DNA of 64,000 nt from positions 434,001-498,000 of the forward strand of contig JAKJHU010000154.1 of NCBI GenBank assembly GCA_022316685.1. The letters are read 5' to 3'. The notes below the pieces were generated by a model. That model did no database searches, had not been told where the DNA came from, and worked only from the letters and a program-made list of their open reading frames with translations. Position 1 is the stretch's first letter. Every line of letters starts with the position of its first letter. The stretch comes from Progne subis subis. Its lineage: Eukaryota > Chordata > Aves > Passeriformes > Hirundinidae. Shown here one piece after another: positions 23,276-35,907 of the stretch. The translations under genes and the position numbers were made by a program.

Positions 23276-25394
23276 TGCAGTGACAGCAGGGAACGTGTTG
23301 TTGGGTGAGAACACCCAGTCCTGGGGGTCGGGCTCGTGCAGATAAGGAAGGAAAGGTGATTTGTGCCCATTTTATTGGCTGTTTAAAAGATCTGCAAAGA
23401 ACAAGAGCATTACTGGGCTCCTTTTCCCCGATGGTGTTGGCAAATCGCCGTTTACCCGGAGGGGAGTAAAGCTGGAGGATTTATTGCTCCTGGTGTGATT
23501 TATGGGATACAGGGAGCAGGGTGATGGCCTCACTTTACTGCTGACATTGAGAAATCCTTCTGGGCACTCAAACCGGCCCTGAGAACTCTTCCCCGCTCCT
23601 GATGGTGATCCTGAGGCTCAATCCCACCGTGGCTGGACAGCGCTGCTGGGTTTATGTGGACAAGAAGGTAGAGAGAAAAAAAAAATGTTTTTGTGAGTTT
23701 TCCATCATTTCTGGTCTCAGATGGGCAAGTGCTTGGACAGGTTCTGTGGCTGGTGTGTGCTTCTGATCCATGTTTGCTGAATCCTGCTTTTTACAGCTTC
23801 TCCTCTGTGCACTCCCCAGTTTTTCCAGTTGCTGTCACGTCTCAGTGTGGGGGCTGATGGTTGAACAATTCTTTTTATTCTCCCTTGCACATCCTTGGAG
23901 ATTATGAGTGAGTTTTATGTGCTTTGTGTTTATTTTCTCTCTCCCGGAACACATGGCTCCAGGTTTGTTTAGGCTGACTCTCCCTTCTGTAGGGGGGGTA
24001 AAAAAATACTCCCTTCCAAATAAATCCAAGACTTTGGACCCATTTAAACCCATTTTTCTCATTAAAAACCTGCTTTATTTCAGGAGCTCTGCTTCATCTC
24101 CTGTCTGCACACTCTGCTTCTGCCTGGTCAGTGTCTTGCATTAAACCCTCACTGGGGTCCCTTTTCCTGGGGAACTTACTGGACACAAGAGAATAACGTG
24201 GGAGGAAGAAAATCCTGATTTTCTCCTTTTTTAGAGTTTAGCTTCTAGGGCTGACAGCATCCCTCTGAGCCAGGCATGGAATGAGTGCATCCTGGGGCCA
24301 GTCAAGCATTTTCCACATAACCTGGATATTTTTGTTAATTTTTGACACCTCCTGATGTCACAGAAAGCTCGGGTTGCGAATCACTGCTGTGAGGCAATAC
24401 GAGGATGACTGGAATTGGTTCTGGGCAAATCTTTGAAGGGTTTGGGGTGACAGAAATTTGGCTAAAACCCCAATTAAATCACAGAAGGGATAAAGCACTG
24501 GGGATGGGCTATTTCAAATATGTTCTGTTTTGCCTGTGGCTGCATTAGGAGTTGCTGTCACTTGTTGGCCAATATAAGATTTTAGTGGTTAAATGCTGCC
24601 TTTGTCCGTGGGGACAGGAGTGAACTCCTTAAATCAAGAGGGTAATTAATTTTCCTGACAAGCTCTGCGAAGTTCTCAATTGAGATTTTAGCCCTCACTG
24701 AGATGGGATTTGACAGTTTGCATTTGCCTTCTCTGACCACCCCCTGCAAACCCAGGACTTGCTGAACAAATCCCCGGAGCACCCTGGAATGAGATCGGGC
24801 TTTAATGCGTAATAAAAACTTTGCAAACGACTCCTTCAAACACTTCCAGAGGTTGGAAACGCATCTGTAAATATCCGCTTTATGCATAAAGTTCACAAAT
24901 CTTATTGGAAAAGGTCATTTATTCCAAAACCTGTCATTAAGCTCTGGAGCCAAGGAAATCGCGGGATGGTTTCGATGTGGCAAAGTTTGCAGCCGGAAGC
25001 AGTGGGAGAGATGGAAGCCCTGGACAAGAGCTGCTGTGTTGGCTCCTTGCTCCTCCTCTCTGCTCCCTGGGTGCCTTTGGAACTTGGTGGCTTTTTTTCC
25101 TTTTTCCTGTAAGAAATCCTAAAAGAGTGTTGGTGGTGGGTCCTTTGCAGATTGATCCCTCTGGGAAGCCGCCCACCCAGCAGACCTGCAGCCCTCAGGT
25201 GTGTCCAAGGGCTTTTTGGGCTGAACATTTCTGATTTTTCTCATTTTCTGTGTATAGTTCCCCTTGAGCCAAATTAGTTCACCGATGAATGAATTTGTGT
25301 GAAAATTGAGACAGGAAATCTGAACGTTTTGTTTCCATCTCAGTTTTAACTTCTAGGGAATTCCTTATATTCTGTGTGCCCACTGGAGCCAGTG
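23276..25394. other. Unique-looking non-coding DNA
   Basis: No gene or transposon recognised in about 2.1 kb. A nine-base A run is near 23679. Confidence 0.5.
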
Positions 25395-25768
25395 GGGTGC
25401 TCACCTGGAGAAGGGAAGGCTCCAGGGAGAGCTTCCAGCACATTCCAGGGCCTAAAGGAGCTTCAGGAGAGCTGGAGAGGGACTGGGGACAGGCAGTGGA
25501 GGGACAGGACACAGGGAATGGCTCCCACTGGGAAAGCGGAGATTTAGATGGGATATTGGGAAGGAATTCCTGGCTATGAGGATAGGGAGGGGCTGGGATG
25601 GAATTCCCAGAGGAGCTGTGGCTGCCCCTGGATCCCTGGAAGTGTCCAAGGCCAGGCTGGAGCAGCCTGGGACAGTGGGAGGTGTCCCTGCCATGGCAGG
25701 GGTGGGAATGGGTGGGATTTCAGGTCCCTTCCCACCCAGAGCATTCCAGGATTCTGTGATTCCAAGCG
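25395..25768 (+). mobile_element. CR1 3' fragment, sense
   Basis: Runs from GTGGGGTGCTCACCTGGAGA-like text through GGAGGGACAGGACACAGGGA, GGAATTCCTGGC, GGAATTCCCAGAGGAGC and GGTCCCTTCCCACCC to GATTCTGTGATTCC. Close in extent to the copies at 18364 and 39691. Confidence 0.95.
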
Positions 25769-26444
25769 CAGCTGAAGGAATGTGATGGCTGAGCAATGAG
25801 TTTGTTCAGGGACATTTTCCTTCAGAACTCTTGGACTGGTTCTGTTGTGAGGGACGATGGGATGAGCTGGGTGAGACAAACGAGGCTGAAGTTAATTATC
25901 CCCATGTGCATTGTTCCTGTATTCCAGACCTGTGCCCCCCGGCACAGAGGGCACACGAGGATCAGGTTGGGAACGGCTTTTGGAATTTGCCAGGTGTGTT
26001 TTAACGGCCTTTTTGCACAGTAAATGTCAGTGACAGAGAGCAAACCATGATTTGATAAAGCAAATATGGACAAGAAATGTGTGACTTCTCCCCTCCAGTG
26101 CCAGCCTCTGATGGCTCAGGTTTATCGGTGCCTTTGTTGTCACTTTTCATTCCCTTTGCTGCCTCCCCCACACCCGGCTTAGTAACTCTGCACTCATCAC
26201 AGCAAAGTGACTCAGGTTCAGTTAATCCTAATTTTAATATAAATATCGCCATTTTACTGCCTGGCACACTTTCCATATGGAGACAACAATCCTTGCTTTT
26301 CCTTGTTCCTCCGCTGTCCCTTTTTATTCTACACTTGTGACTCTTTAATCTTCAATTTTTAAGGAAATAAATTGTATGTGACAATCCATGTGTGGTGAAT
26401 TTGGAAGGAAGGAGCTCCGTTTTCAGTGAGGGACTTTAGAATTT
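25769..26444. other. No recognisable feature
   Basis: Unique-looking non-coding sequence. Confidence 0.5.
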
Positions 26445-26529
26445 ATAATCCCAGGATCCTGGAACAGTTTGGGCTGGGAGAAACCTTAAAATCCATCTCA
26501 TCCTCCCCCCATGCCATGGGCAGGGACAG
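26445..26529 (-). mobile_element. CR1 3' fragment, antisense, interrupted by LTR
   Basis: ATCCCAGGATCCTGGAACAG, GGGCTGGGAGAAACC and CCATGGGCAGGGACA in antisense order. The last bases before the LTR are GACAG and those after it GACACCTTCCACC, which continues the CR1 reading. Confidence 0.85.
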
Positions 26530-27280
26530 TGCCTTGGTTTGGGAAGACAGGTGTCTGTCAGGGAAAAGCCAGAGGCTCCCTTGGAACGGAGAATGTCCAG
26601 GGAATGTCCCTTTCCTCTGAATTATTATAATTTTGAAATTAAGGGGCACTCAGGCAAAGATATGGGAATAGGAGTAATAGTTTTTCATTAGGAATATTAA
26701 AATAAAAATATAGTACCAAAACAAACAAACAAACAAACAAACAAACAAACAGAAAGCACTGACAGAGTGAGAGCACAGCCTGGCACCCTGCTGTCAGGGC
26801 GCTGGGAGCAGTCCAATCAAACCCTCCCGCAGTGACAGATGTGGTTCTGTTGCAGCAAGGATCCTGCAGCAGGGTGCAGTTTTCCTCTGAAGCTCCGGTG
26901 CTGCTGAGATGGCTCCGGGGTTCCTCTGGCAATCCAGCGCACACAGGCTGTGCTGCTGTTCCCAATCCCAGATTTTATCCAGCTGGGAATGCCGGGCTCC
27001 TCCCCTGGGTGCAGCATCTCCCCATGGATGATGGAATTGTCTCAGCCCTGCAGTGAGCCTGGATGGCCCAGGAGCAGCAGAGATCCCTGCAGGGAGGATG
27101 GGGGCTGGAGGGGATAAAGAACACTGCCACACCTGGTCTGACAGCCGGCCATGAACAGAAGACACCTTCACCCTCCACCTCGGAGTCACACGGAATGGGT
27201 CAGAGAGGAGAAAAAGCGCTTTCAACAGATGATAACAAAATACATACTTTTGGTTACATCTTGCACTACAACCTCAGACA
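26530..27280 (+). mobile_element. Family A LTR, copy 3
   Basis: Begins TGCCTTGGTTTGGGAAGACA and ends CCTCAGACA. It lies inside an antisense CR1. The flanks GACAG (26525-26529) and GACAC (27281-27285) agree at four of five bases and fit a 4-5 bp target duplication. It has an (AAAC)n run at 26716-26750 and the shared core at 26786-27141. Confidence 0.8.
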
Positions 27281-27297
27281 GACACCTTCCACCCTCT
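27281..27297 (-). mobile_element. CR1 remnant after the LTR
   Basis: GACACCTTCCACCCTCT continues the CR1 that ends at 26529. Sequence beyond it no longer matches CR1. Confidence 0.55.
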
Positions 27298-27606
27298 AAG
27301 TTTAACTTTCAGAGATAAAATCTGATTAATTTTAAAAGAGGAGCAGAGTTTTGGGAGTGGGCAGGATGAGTCACTCCCTGTGCTCCCAGGAAGGGGATCT
27401 GGGGGGCTCATGTGCCTTTCAGCGCAGCGTGAGTCGGCCCCGCCGGGCTGCTGCGGATCACACGGATCTGATTCAGGGGGATTTCACACCCCGTGAGCGC
27501 CGGGAGCTGCTGGGTGCGAGGCTGGGAGTGCCGTGCGCTTTGAGCTCCCTCACTCTGGAATTTCACTGCTGTTGCTGCTGTGAACTGGGGGTGGTGCCAG
27601 GGACCT
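27298..27606. other. GC-rich stretch without recognised feature
   Basis: Includes a locally CpG-containing part at 27420-27530 (GTCGGCCCCGCCGGG, CCGTGAGCGCCGGGAG). No promoter evidence beyond composition. Confidence 0.4.
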
Positions 27607-27675
27607 GGAGTCCTGGAGTGGATTGGGTTGAGAGGGACCTTAAATCCCATCCAGTGCCACTCCTGCCGTGGGGGT
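27607..27675 (-). mobile_element. CR1 3' terminal fragment, antisense
   Basis: GGAGTGGATTGGGTTGAGAG and GGGACCTTAAATCCCATCC, then CCACTCCTGCCGTGG. It sits directly beyond the shared flank block, in the same antisense orientation as the next CR1. Confidence 0.85.
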
Positions 27676-27744
27676 GGAATAAAGAAAGGATGGATACACT
27701 GGGAGCATTTTTGGAGGATGAGAAACAGAATTGGCATAGAAATG
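27676..27744 (-). repeat. CR1-associated 3' flank shared with 18736-18815
   Basis: Reads GAATAAAG, GGATGGATACA, GAGCATTTTTGGAGGATGAG and AAACAGAATTGGCATAGAAA, the reverse complement order of the block at 18736-18815. Confidence 0.75.
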
Positions 27745-27880
27745 TAGAATGGTTTGTGTTGGAAGCTCAAACTCATCCCACCCCTGCCATGGCAGGGACA
27801 CCTCCCACTGTCCCTGGGTGCTCCAGCCTGGCCTTGGACACTTCAGGGATCCAGGGGCAGCCACAGCTCCTCTGGGCAAA
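27745..27880 (-). mobile_element. CR1 3' fragment, antisense
   Basis: TAGAATGGTTTGTGTTGGAA, CCATGGCAGGGACACCTCCC, CCTGGCCTTGGACACTTC and CAGCCACAGCTCCTCTGGG. Confidence 0.92.
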
Positions 27881-27895
27881 CACCCCAGTCCTGTG

Positions 27896-29965
<2,070 letters not shown>

Positions 29966-30041
29966 TCAGGGCTACATCGAGCAAGTCAAGGCCTGGACCG
30001 ACGCCTCAGGAATTCAGCTTTTTCTATTTCCCATCTCTTTG

Positions 30042-30445
30042 TGACCCTGCAGCTCTTCAGTGTTTAACTCCAAACCCCACACACAGCGGCAGCTGCTGCT
30101 TCCCCGTTTTGCTCACACACAGCAATTCCTCTCCAGGCTGGGGATCAAGGACACCTCACTGCCTCAGGCCCTGTGAAATTTAAACAAAAGTGAGCTGGGG
30201 GCAGCAAACTCGGGGTCAGTGACTTCATCAGCTGAAGCTGTAATTGGGAGATGAACCCCGATGTGCAAATGGCCCAAAGTGATCCCAGTGTGAAACCCGT
30301 GACCATTGTCCATTTTGGGTGCAGCCCCTGGGGGCTTTGTCTGCCCTGAATGTACCTGGAGGCCCTTCCATAAATAGAAATGAACTGATTTTTATTACCT
30401 TAATTCTGTCTGGCCTCTGTTTTTAGGCAGTCCCAAAAGGCACCA
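30042..30445 (+). mobile_element. Family D LTR, copy 2
   Basis: Matches 21578-21986 block by block: ACTGCCTCAGGCCC, CTGAAGCTGTAATTGG, GATGTGCAAATGG, GGGGGCTTTGTCTGCCCTGA and GGCCTCTGTTTTTAGG. The TATA equivalent is mutated, and CCATAAATAG stands where AATAAATAT is in copy 3. No clear target duplication. Confidence 0.72.
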
Positions 30446-32104
30446 GGACGATGCTGCTCCCACAATTCCCATTCTCCACCCCCTCCTGAGTTTTCCTCAG
30501 AGCACAACAGCAGCAGAACCTTCTTCCCGACTGATATCTCCAGTATTTCTCCATAAGTATCCTCCAAAACTATTCCCACTTCTGTGGATTGTTACTATTC
30601 CCCAGTGGCAGATTCCCTCTGCAGAGTTTTTAATGTAAAGAATCAGATGATTAAATATTTGACAAGTGCATTCAGCGCTGAAATACTAATAAATTGCATT
30701 ATCTCTGGGGGCAGTGGGTTATTTTTTTGTCATTTTAACAGCAGAATAATGATGCTTTCCGAAGGTTGCAGTTTTATTCCGAAGGTTGCCGTAAGAGCAA
30801 GCGAGTCTTCCTTTCTTTTCAGTACGATTTTAATATAATTTACAACCATTGTTAACTTGTCATATTCCTCCCTCCCCCCCTTAAAAAAAAAAAAATAAAA
30901 ATCCAGCCCTTTAAAAACTCAGTGTCTGCATATGAGCCTCATGCTTTTAAAACTTGATTCTTCTGTCACTGAGCAGAGCTGAATTCCAGATTCATTATGG
31001 TAAGACAAAGAAGTCTTTAAATTGGTACTGAAGGAATTTCTGATCCCACTCTTTGGTTTCTGATAGGAATCAGTTCATTTCGAGTTCAAGACATGAATCT
31101 CCTTTCTCCATCGCCTGTGACAGATGCCAGGTTGGGTGTCCTGCTTGGGGTTTTGGTGCTCCAAAATTTGTCCTGCTGATTATTCCAGTTTCCCAGGCTG
31201 AGGGATGTTCCAGGAGCAGGAAATCTTTGGATGATTTAGGAACTTTATCCCTCCTGCAAGTGCCTCCACCCTGTATTCTTTTTCCCTTGGCTAATCAGTT
31301 TGGGATGGGGAGGCAATATTTAAACGAGCAGAAAATCATTAAATGATTTACGAAACACTGGAACCCCGCGACGAGACCGTGAGGCTTCTTTTGGAGTAGA
31401 AAATGATTTAATTATTCCTCGCCCTTCCAAACATTCGTCTTGGTAAAAATTAAAATGATTTTGCCAGGCAGAAAATTGGGCCCCGTGTTAATATTTGCTG
31501 TAAATGAACGAATGGCAGAGCATCAGTGGGTTCCTCTGCTGGACCGAAACAAAAATGAGATACATTCTGGGGTCTCTTTAGTGCACAGCAGTTCTTCAAG
31601 GCTAATCAGGACATTCTCTAAGCCTGCTTGGGCTTCATATTTTAATTTAGGCACGGCTGTGTCTGTGTCTGGTGGCATTATTCTCCCTTTCCTTCCTCTT
31701 TTGGCGCTGGAGTTGTTGTAATGTTTGCATCAGCGTCGGGGCGGTGCTGCCACGGTGGCTGATGTCACCACAGAGGTGACACTGTGCGCTGTCCCCTGTT
31801 TTCCGCGGGACATGGCCACTGGGGTGGCTTCTCCTGGGTGTTTTTCCTGGGATTTGGTGCTGCTTCGGTGCTACAGGGATGTGAAATCCGTGCTCCTTCG
31901 CCAGAATTTTGTATTCAGAGAAAAACAGCAATAACAAACCTCCAGCTCCTTGAAAACCAAACACCAGGTGGTTGTGCAAGAAGGATGAATGGGGTTTGGT
32001 GGGTTTTTTTAATCATAAATTGCCTAAAATTCAGTGGGATCTGATCAGAATCTGATGGGTGATTTCTCCTGTAAACCTGTGGGACGTGACTTTGCTGCCA
32101 GCCA
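30446..32104. other. Unique-looking non-coding DNA
   Basis: No gene recognised. A C run followed by a 13-base A run lies at 30873-30895. The AT-rich non-repetitive part at 30580-30860 includes GAAGGTTGC twice about 25 bp apart and could be a conserved element, but nothing proves it. Confidence 0.5.
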
Positions 32105-32545
32105 TAAATATAGAAGATATTCTATATAAACATATAAATATAGAATATATTTTTTATATCTAAACATAGAAAAAGGTAAATATAAATATATAAATATAGA
32201 GACATGCATTCATATATGAATATATAATTATACAAATATGTAAATATATAGAAATATAGACATATAGAAATATATAAAATAAATATATAAAATAACTTTT
32301 TTATATTTATATATAAAGATAGAAATATAGAAATAAAAATATATAGATATACAAATATAAAATTATACTATATAGATAAATATATATATAAAAATTTTAT
32401 ATTTATACAGTTATATAGTTGTATATTTATATATATAACTGTATAAATAAAATATTTTATAAATATCAATATCAATATCAATATATAAATACATGAATAT
32501 ATGAATCTATGGATATCTATTTATATAAATACATAAAGCAACTAT
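32105..32545. repeat. AT-rich (TATAAATA)n block 1
   Basis: Dense TATAAATA/ATATAT-type repeats of loosely 8-14 bp. It shares CTAAACATAGAAAAA (32160-32174) and a following GAGACATGCATTC-like segment with the reverse complement of 36420-36505, so it is related to block 2 in inverted orientation. Confidence 0.93.
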
Positions 32546-33366
32546 GAGGAATGTGCAGCATTCCCTATGGACAGAATTTATCTGCTGGGGCTGAAGTAAA
32601 TAACTTGTTTGATTTCCGTTTTTCCCTTGCCCAAGCCCGGGGTGTGGGATTGTCCCCTCGGTGGCCCCGAGTTCAGGCTGAGGACACCGGGATAATCAGC
32701 TGCCTCACAAATTCCTTTCTGTGTGTTCTAAAAGCCAGAAGGAGCCTCCAGATAATCCACTTCGGGCTCCTCTCTCCCTGAAATATTTCCCTCGTTAACC
32801 CTGGATGGAGCCCTGAGCTCTCACGCCCCAGCATCCAATCAGTTATTCCCTGTTTTCCCAAAAAGTGATTAAACCATGGGCTGAAGGTTGAATTAGGGAC
32901 ACTCCACCAAAAATAACGCGTCTGTGGAGAACTTCCATTGTATTTTCCCCCTCCCACCCAGGGGGAGGCAGGAGGGGGATGAGGTTTCCAGCTGCCTGCC
33001 CTGCTCTAATCCCCCCATTCTGGGTAATCCTGGGAATGTTCAGGGAAGGAACAGCTCTTGGTCCCTCTGGAACATCCCGAGGGGACAGCGAGGAGGGAGA
33101 GGGCAGGGAGGGGAAAGCGAAGGGGATTAAAGTGTGTGCTCCCATATGGCCTCCAGATCCTGGGCTGGAATCGCCTTAAGGAGATTCCAGGTGCTTCCAG
33201 GGAGGAACATGGAAATGGTTTCTGCTCCTTCCAACCCAGGTACGACTGAAAACGTTATCATATAACAACGGGCCTGTGAGTTGGGGAGCCAAGCCTATCA
33301 CAGTGCTCCTCATGGAGCAGCGCTCCGTCCACCCAGGCTGGCCCAACACCGCGACCAGACAGGGAC
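32546..33366. other. No recognisable feature
   Basis: Unique-looking non-coding sequence; moderately GC-rich in 32940-33130. Confidence 0.5.
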
Positions 33367-33912
33367 CTCCCCTCTGGATCCCGGGAACTGCCCTCTGGAT
33401 CCTGGGAGCTCTCCTCTGGATCCTGGGAACTCCCCTCTGGATCCTGGGAGCTCCCCTCTGGATCCTGGGAACTCCCCTCTGGATCCTGGGAACATCCCTC
33501 TGGATCCTGGGAGCTCCCCTCTGGATCCTGGGAACTCCCCTCTGGATCCTGGGAACTCCCCTCTGGATCCTGGGAGCTGCCCTCTGCATCCTGGGAACTC
33601 CCCTCTGGATCCTGGGAACTCCCCTCTGGATCCTGGGAACATTCCTCTGGATCCTGGGAACTCCCCTCTGGATCCTGGGAACTGCCCTCTGGATCCTGGG
33701 AACTCCCCTCTGGATCCTGGGAACTGCCCTCTGGATCCTGGGAACTCCCCTCTGGATCCTGGGAGCTCCCCTCTGGATCCTGGGAGCTCCCCTCTGGATC
33801 CTGGAAACTCCCCTCTGGATCCTGGGAGCTGCCCTCAGGATCCTGGGAACATCCCTCTGGATCCTGGGAACTCCCCTCTGGATCCTGGGAGCTCGCCTCT
33901 GGATCCTGGGAA
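33367..33912. repeat. 21-bp minisatellite (about 26 units)
   Basis: Unit CTCTGGATCCTGGGAACTCCC with G/A, C/T and G/C changes in the GGGAACTCC part (GGGAGCTCC, GGGAACATC, GGGAGCTGC). Nearly every unit keeps GGATCC. Seven-codon periodicity leaves long repetitive frames on both strands. A family F LTR lies about 30 bp downstream. Confidence 0.97.
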
Positions 33913-33941
33913 CCAGAGGAGCAGCTAAGGGGTTCTCCCCT

Positions 33942-34389
33942 TGTCACGGGAGAGACGTCGCCGAAGACAGAGGGAGGATTCGGACGCAGCTGGAGGGAAA
34001 AGTCCGAGGTGTTTATTCAGCCCCAGCAGGGACATCCAAACCCCAGGAATCTCTCAGCCGAGCGCGTGGGGCGCTGAGCTCCGGGATCAAATACAGGGGA
34101 GGGACCAAGGGAGGAGACAAACCAACATCCCGTGGAAATGGGACCACCAAACCAACTCCCGTGGAAAAGGTGGGAGTGGAACAGGGTTGGAGGGACACTC
34201 AAAGAAACCAATGAGAACATAAAGGAGGAACCTCCTCGGCTCCTGCCCTGTCACTGGAGGTCCTCACCAGAACTTTCTAGAAGCCGGGAGGAGCAATGGA
34301 ATGCCAGGCAGGGCCCGTAGGAGGGGACTGGGAGGAATGTGGGAGGAATGACAGGGAAGAGGGGCAGGGACAAACCTTAGAACATAACA
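33942..34389 (-). mobile_element. LTR-like element, antisense (local family F)
   Basis: The left edge TGTCACGGGAGAGACGTCGC is the reverse complement of a plausible LTR end, and GGCTGAATAAACACC on the minus strand near 34010-34023 supplies an AATAAA signal ahead of a short GC-rich U5. The right edge is set at CATAACA (34389) only because it gives a TG...CA element; I found no target duplication. Confidence 0.5.
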
Positions 34390-34666
34390 TTTCTCAGGAG
34401 AACAGGGCAGTGAAGAACAAACCATTAAAACGAAAATAAATAACACAAAATACAACATGAAAATAAACAACACAGAGCACAACGCAACAATACAATATCA
34501 ATAAATACATTTGTGCTGCGGTAAAATCTGCTAAACTCGAGTTTCCGGGCTTAACCTGATGGTGCTCAGAGGAAAAGATGCATACAGACCCTTCCCATGG
34601 AAAAGGGAGGGAAACGTTAACCTTGGCAAGGCAGCCAGTTTTAAACCAGGAATTTCGGCTGCAGCG
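34390..34666. other. A-rich sequence between two LTRs
   Basis: AAATAAATAACACAAAATAC-type A-rich text at 34430-34510, then unique sequence. It could be retroviral internal remnant of element F, but no coding match or primer-binding site is visible. Confidence 0.4.
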
Positions 34667-34672
34667 CTTGCC

Positions 34673-35069
34673 TGTTACCCTGGTTTTTCTGAGTTTTTTT
34701 ATTAGCCTTTTTGAATTTCATAATGGAGTCAGATCTTTTAGTTACTGTACAATATTAGAGCAGTTTTCTACCTTTCCCACAGATGTAACATAAACAAATC
34801 CTTTGTTTTTCATTCTCTGTCCTTTGTTTGCATATTTCTAACCTGAAAACAATTGTAACTGACAGTTGGTTTAGCCACTGAGGCTGAGGGGTGGAAACCC
34901 CAAAAAGCCAATCTTCTGCCAGACCCACAAATGTATAAAAAGTAAAGAATAAACAAAGGGGCTCTCTTCCTCCTCTCTCCGCTCTCTCAGCAGGAGCTGG
35001 GATCGGAAGAACCTCTGCTTTGCAAAAATCTGTTGTGTGCGTGTGACTGCTTTGTGTGTCTCGGTGACA
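34673..35069 (+). mobile_element. Family B solo LTR, copy 1 (ERVK-like)
   Basis: 397 bp, TGTTACCCTGG to TCTCGGTGACA, with a perfect 6-bp target duplication CTTGCC at 34667-34672 and 35070-35075. A TATA box (TATAAAA) lies at 34934-34940 and an AATAAA signal at 34948-34953, only about 8 bp downstream, so the R region must be short. A 6-bp duplication fits class II (beta-retrovirus-like) integrases. No internal region remains, as expected after LTR-LTR recombination. Confidence 0.93.
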
Positions 35070-35106
35070 CTTGCCCAGCTGCAATTTAGATTTCTGATTT
35101 AGTGTC

Positions 35107-35232
35107 CCATCCCTGGAAGTGCCGGAAGGACTTGGAGCAGCCTGGGATGGTGGGAGGTGTCCCTGGGGTGGGACTGGGTAGGATTTAAAGTCCCTTTCCA
35201 CCCAGAACATCCCAGGATTCTGTGATTCCAAA
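35107..35232 (+). mobile_element. CR1 3' fragment, sense
   Basis: CCCATCCCTGGAAGTGCCGG, CTTGGAGCAGCCTGGGATGG, GGGAGGTGTCCCTGGGG and CCCAGAACATCCCAGG, ending GATTCTGTGATTCC. It starts about 30 bp beyond the family B target duplication. Confidence 0.93.
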
Positions 35233-35907
35233 TCTTTACCTGGGGTCCGAGGGATAAATCACTCGGAGCTGAAGCACAGAACTCAGAACCACTGCTGCCA
35301 ACTCCAGCGCTCCTCCTTCCCAGCCTTTAATTGCAATCACTTTTGGTTTTTAATCAGGAATTAAAAATCAGGGATTTAATTAGGCATTTGCCTAATTACC
35401 GATCTGATACATAACAACAGCATTAATTAAACTCACCCACCAAGGGGATTTAATGAGAATTGCCACACCTGTCCTTCGCCATTCATCTCACTGGACACTG
35501 CGCAGCCAAGTGTCGGGGTTTTCCCTCATTTTCCCAAATCCCTCATTTCCTAGGATACCCTCAGACTTCTGCCCACACGGACCCAGGCAGAGAGGGCTCA
35601 AACTCTGCTTCAACGAGGGAAAAATTTGGGGGTTTTCAGCTTTAAACTTTATTTTTCCTCCCTGATGACACTGCTGGATCAGCCCAGGCTGCATTGAAAC
35701 GCTTTTCCGTAGGCACACGCCCAATCCCGCAGGGAATCCCCTCCCTCAGCTGGTCCTGGGGACACCCTGGAATAACGATTTAATTCTGATTAGCGGGAGT
35801 TGGGAGCCAGGAAGTGGAGAGTCCTCTTGTGTCCAGATGTGAGATGTGGGCAGCCCCACACCTGCTGTAGATTCCGTTCAGGTTTATTGGAATGTACAGG
35901 GAGACGT
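35233..35907. other. No recognisable feature
   Basis: Unique-looking non-coding sequence with an AT-rich island near 35340-35450 (AATTAGGCATTTGCC, TTAATTAAAC). Confidence 0.5.

Noticed and set aside
27420..27530. Possible CpG island promoter
   Set aside because: CpG-containing part is only about 100 bp and lies between CR1 and LTR copies; too short for an island and no gene follows.
33258..34214. Long open frames on both strands (up to 312 codons) over the 21-bp GGATCC array
   Set aside because: A seven-codon period from a 21-bp minisatellite, overlapping in several frames; no signal peptide, domain or splice context.
34390..34666. Internal retroviral sequence attached to element F
   Set aside because: No primer-binding site, polypurine tract or coding similarity visible; A-rich composition alone is not enough.
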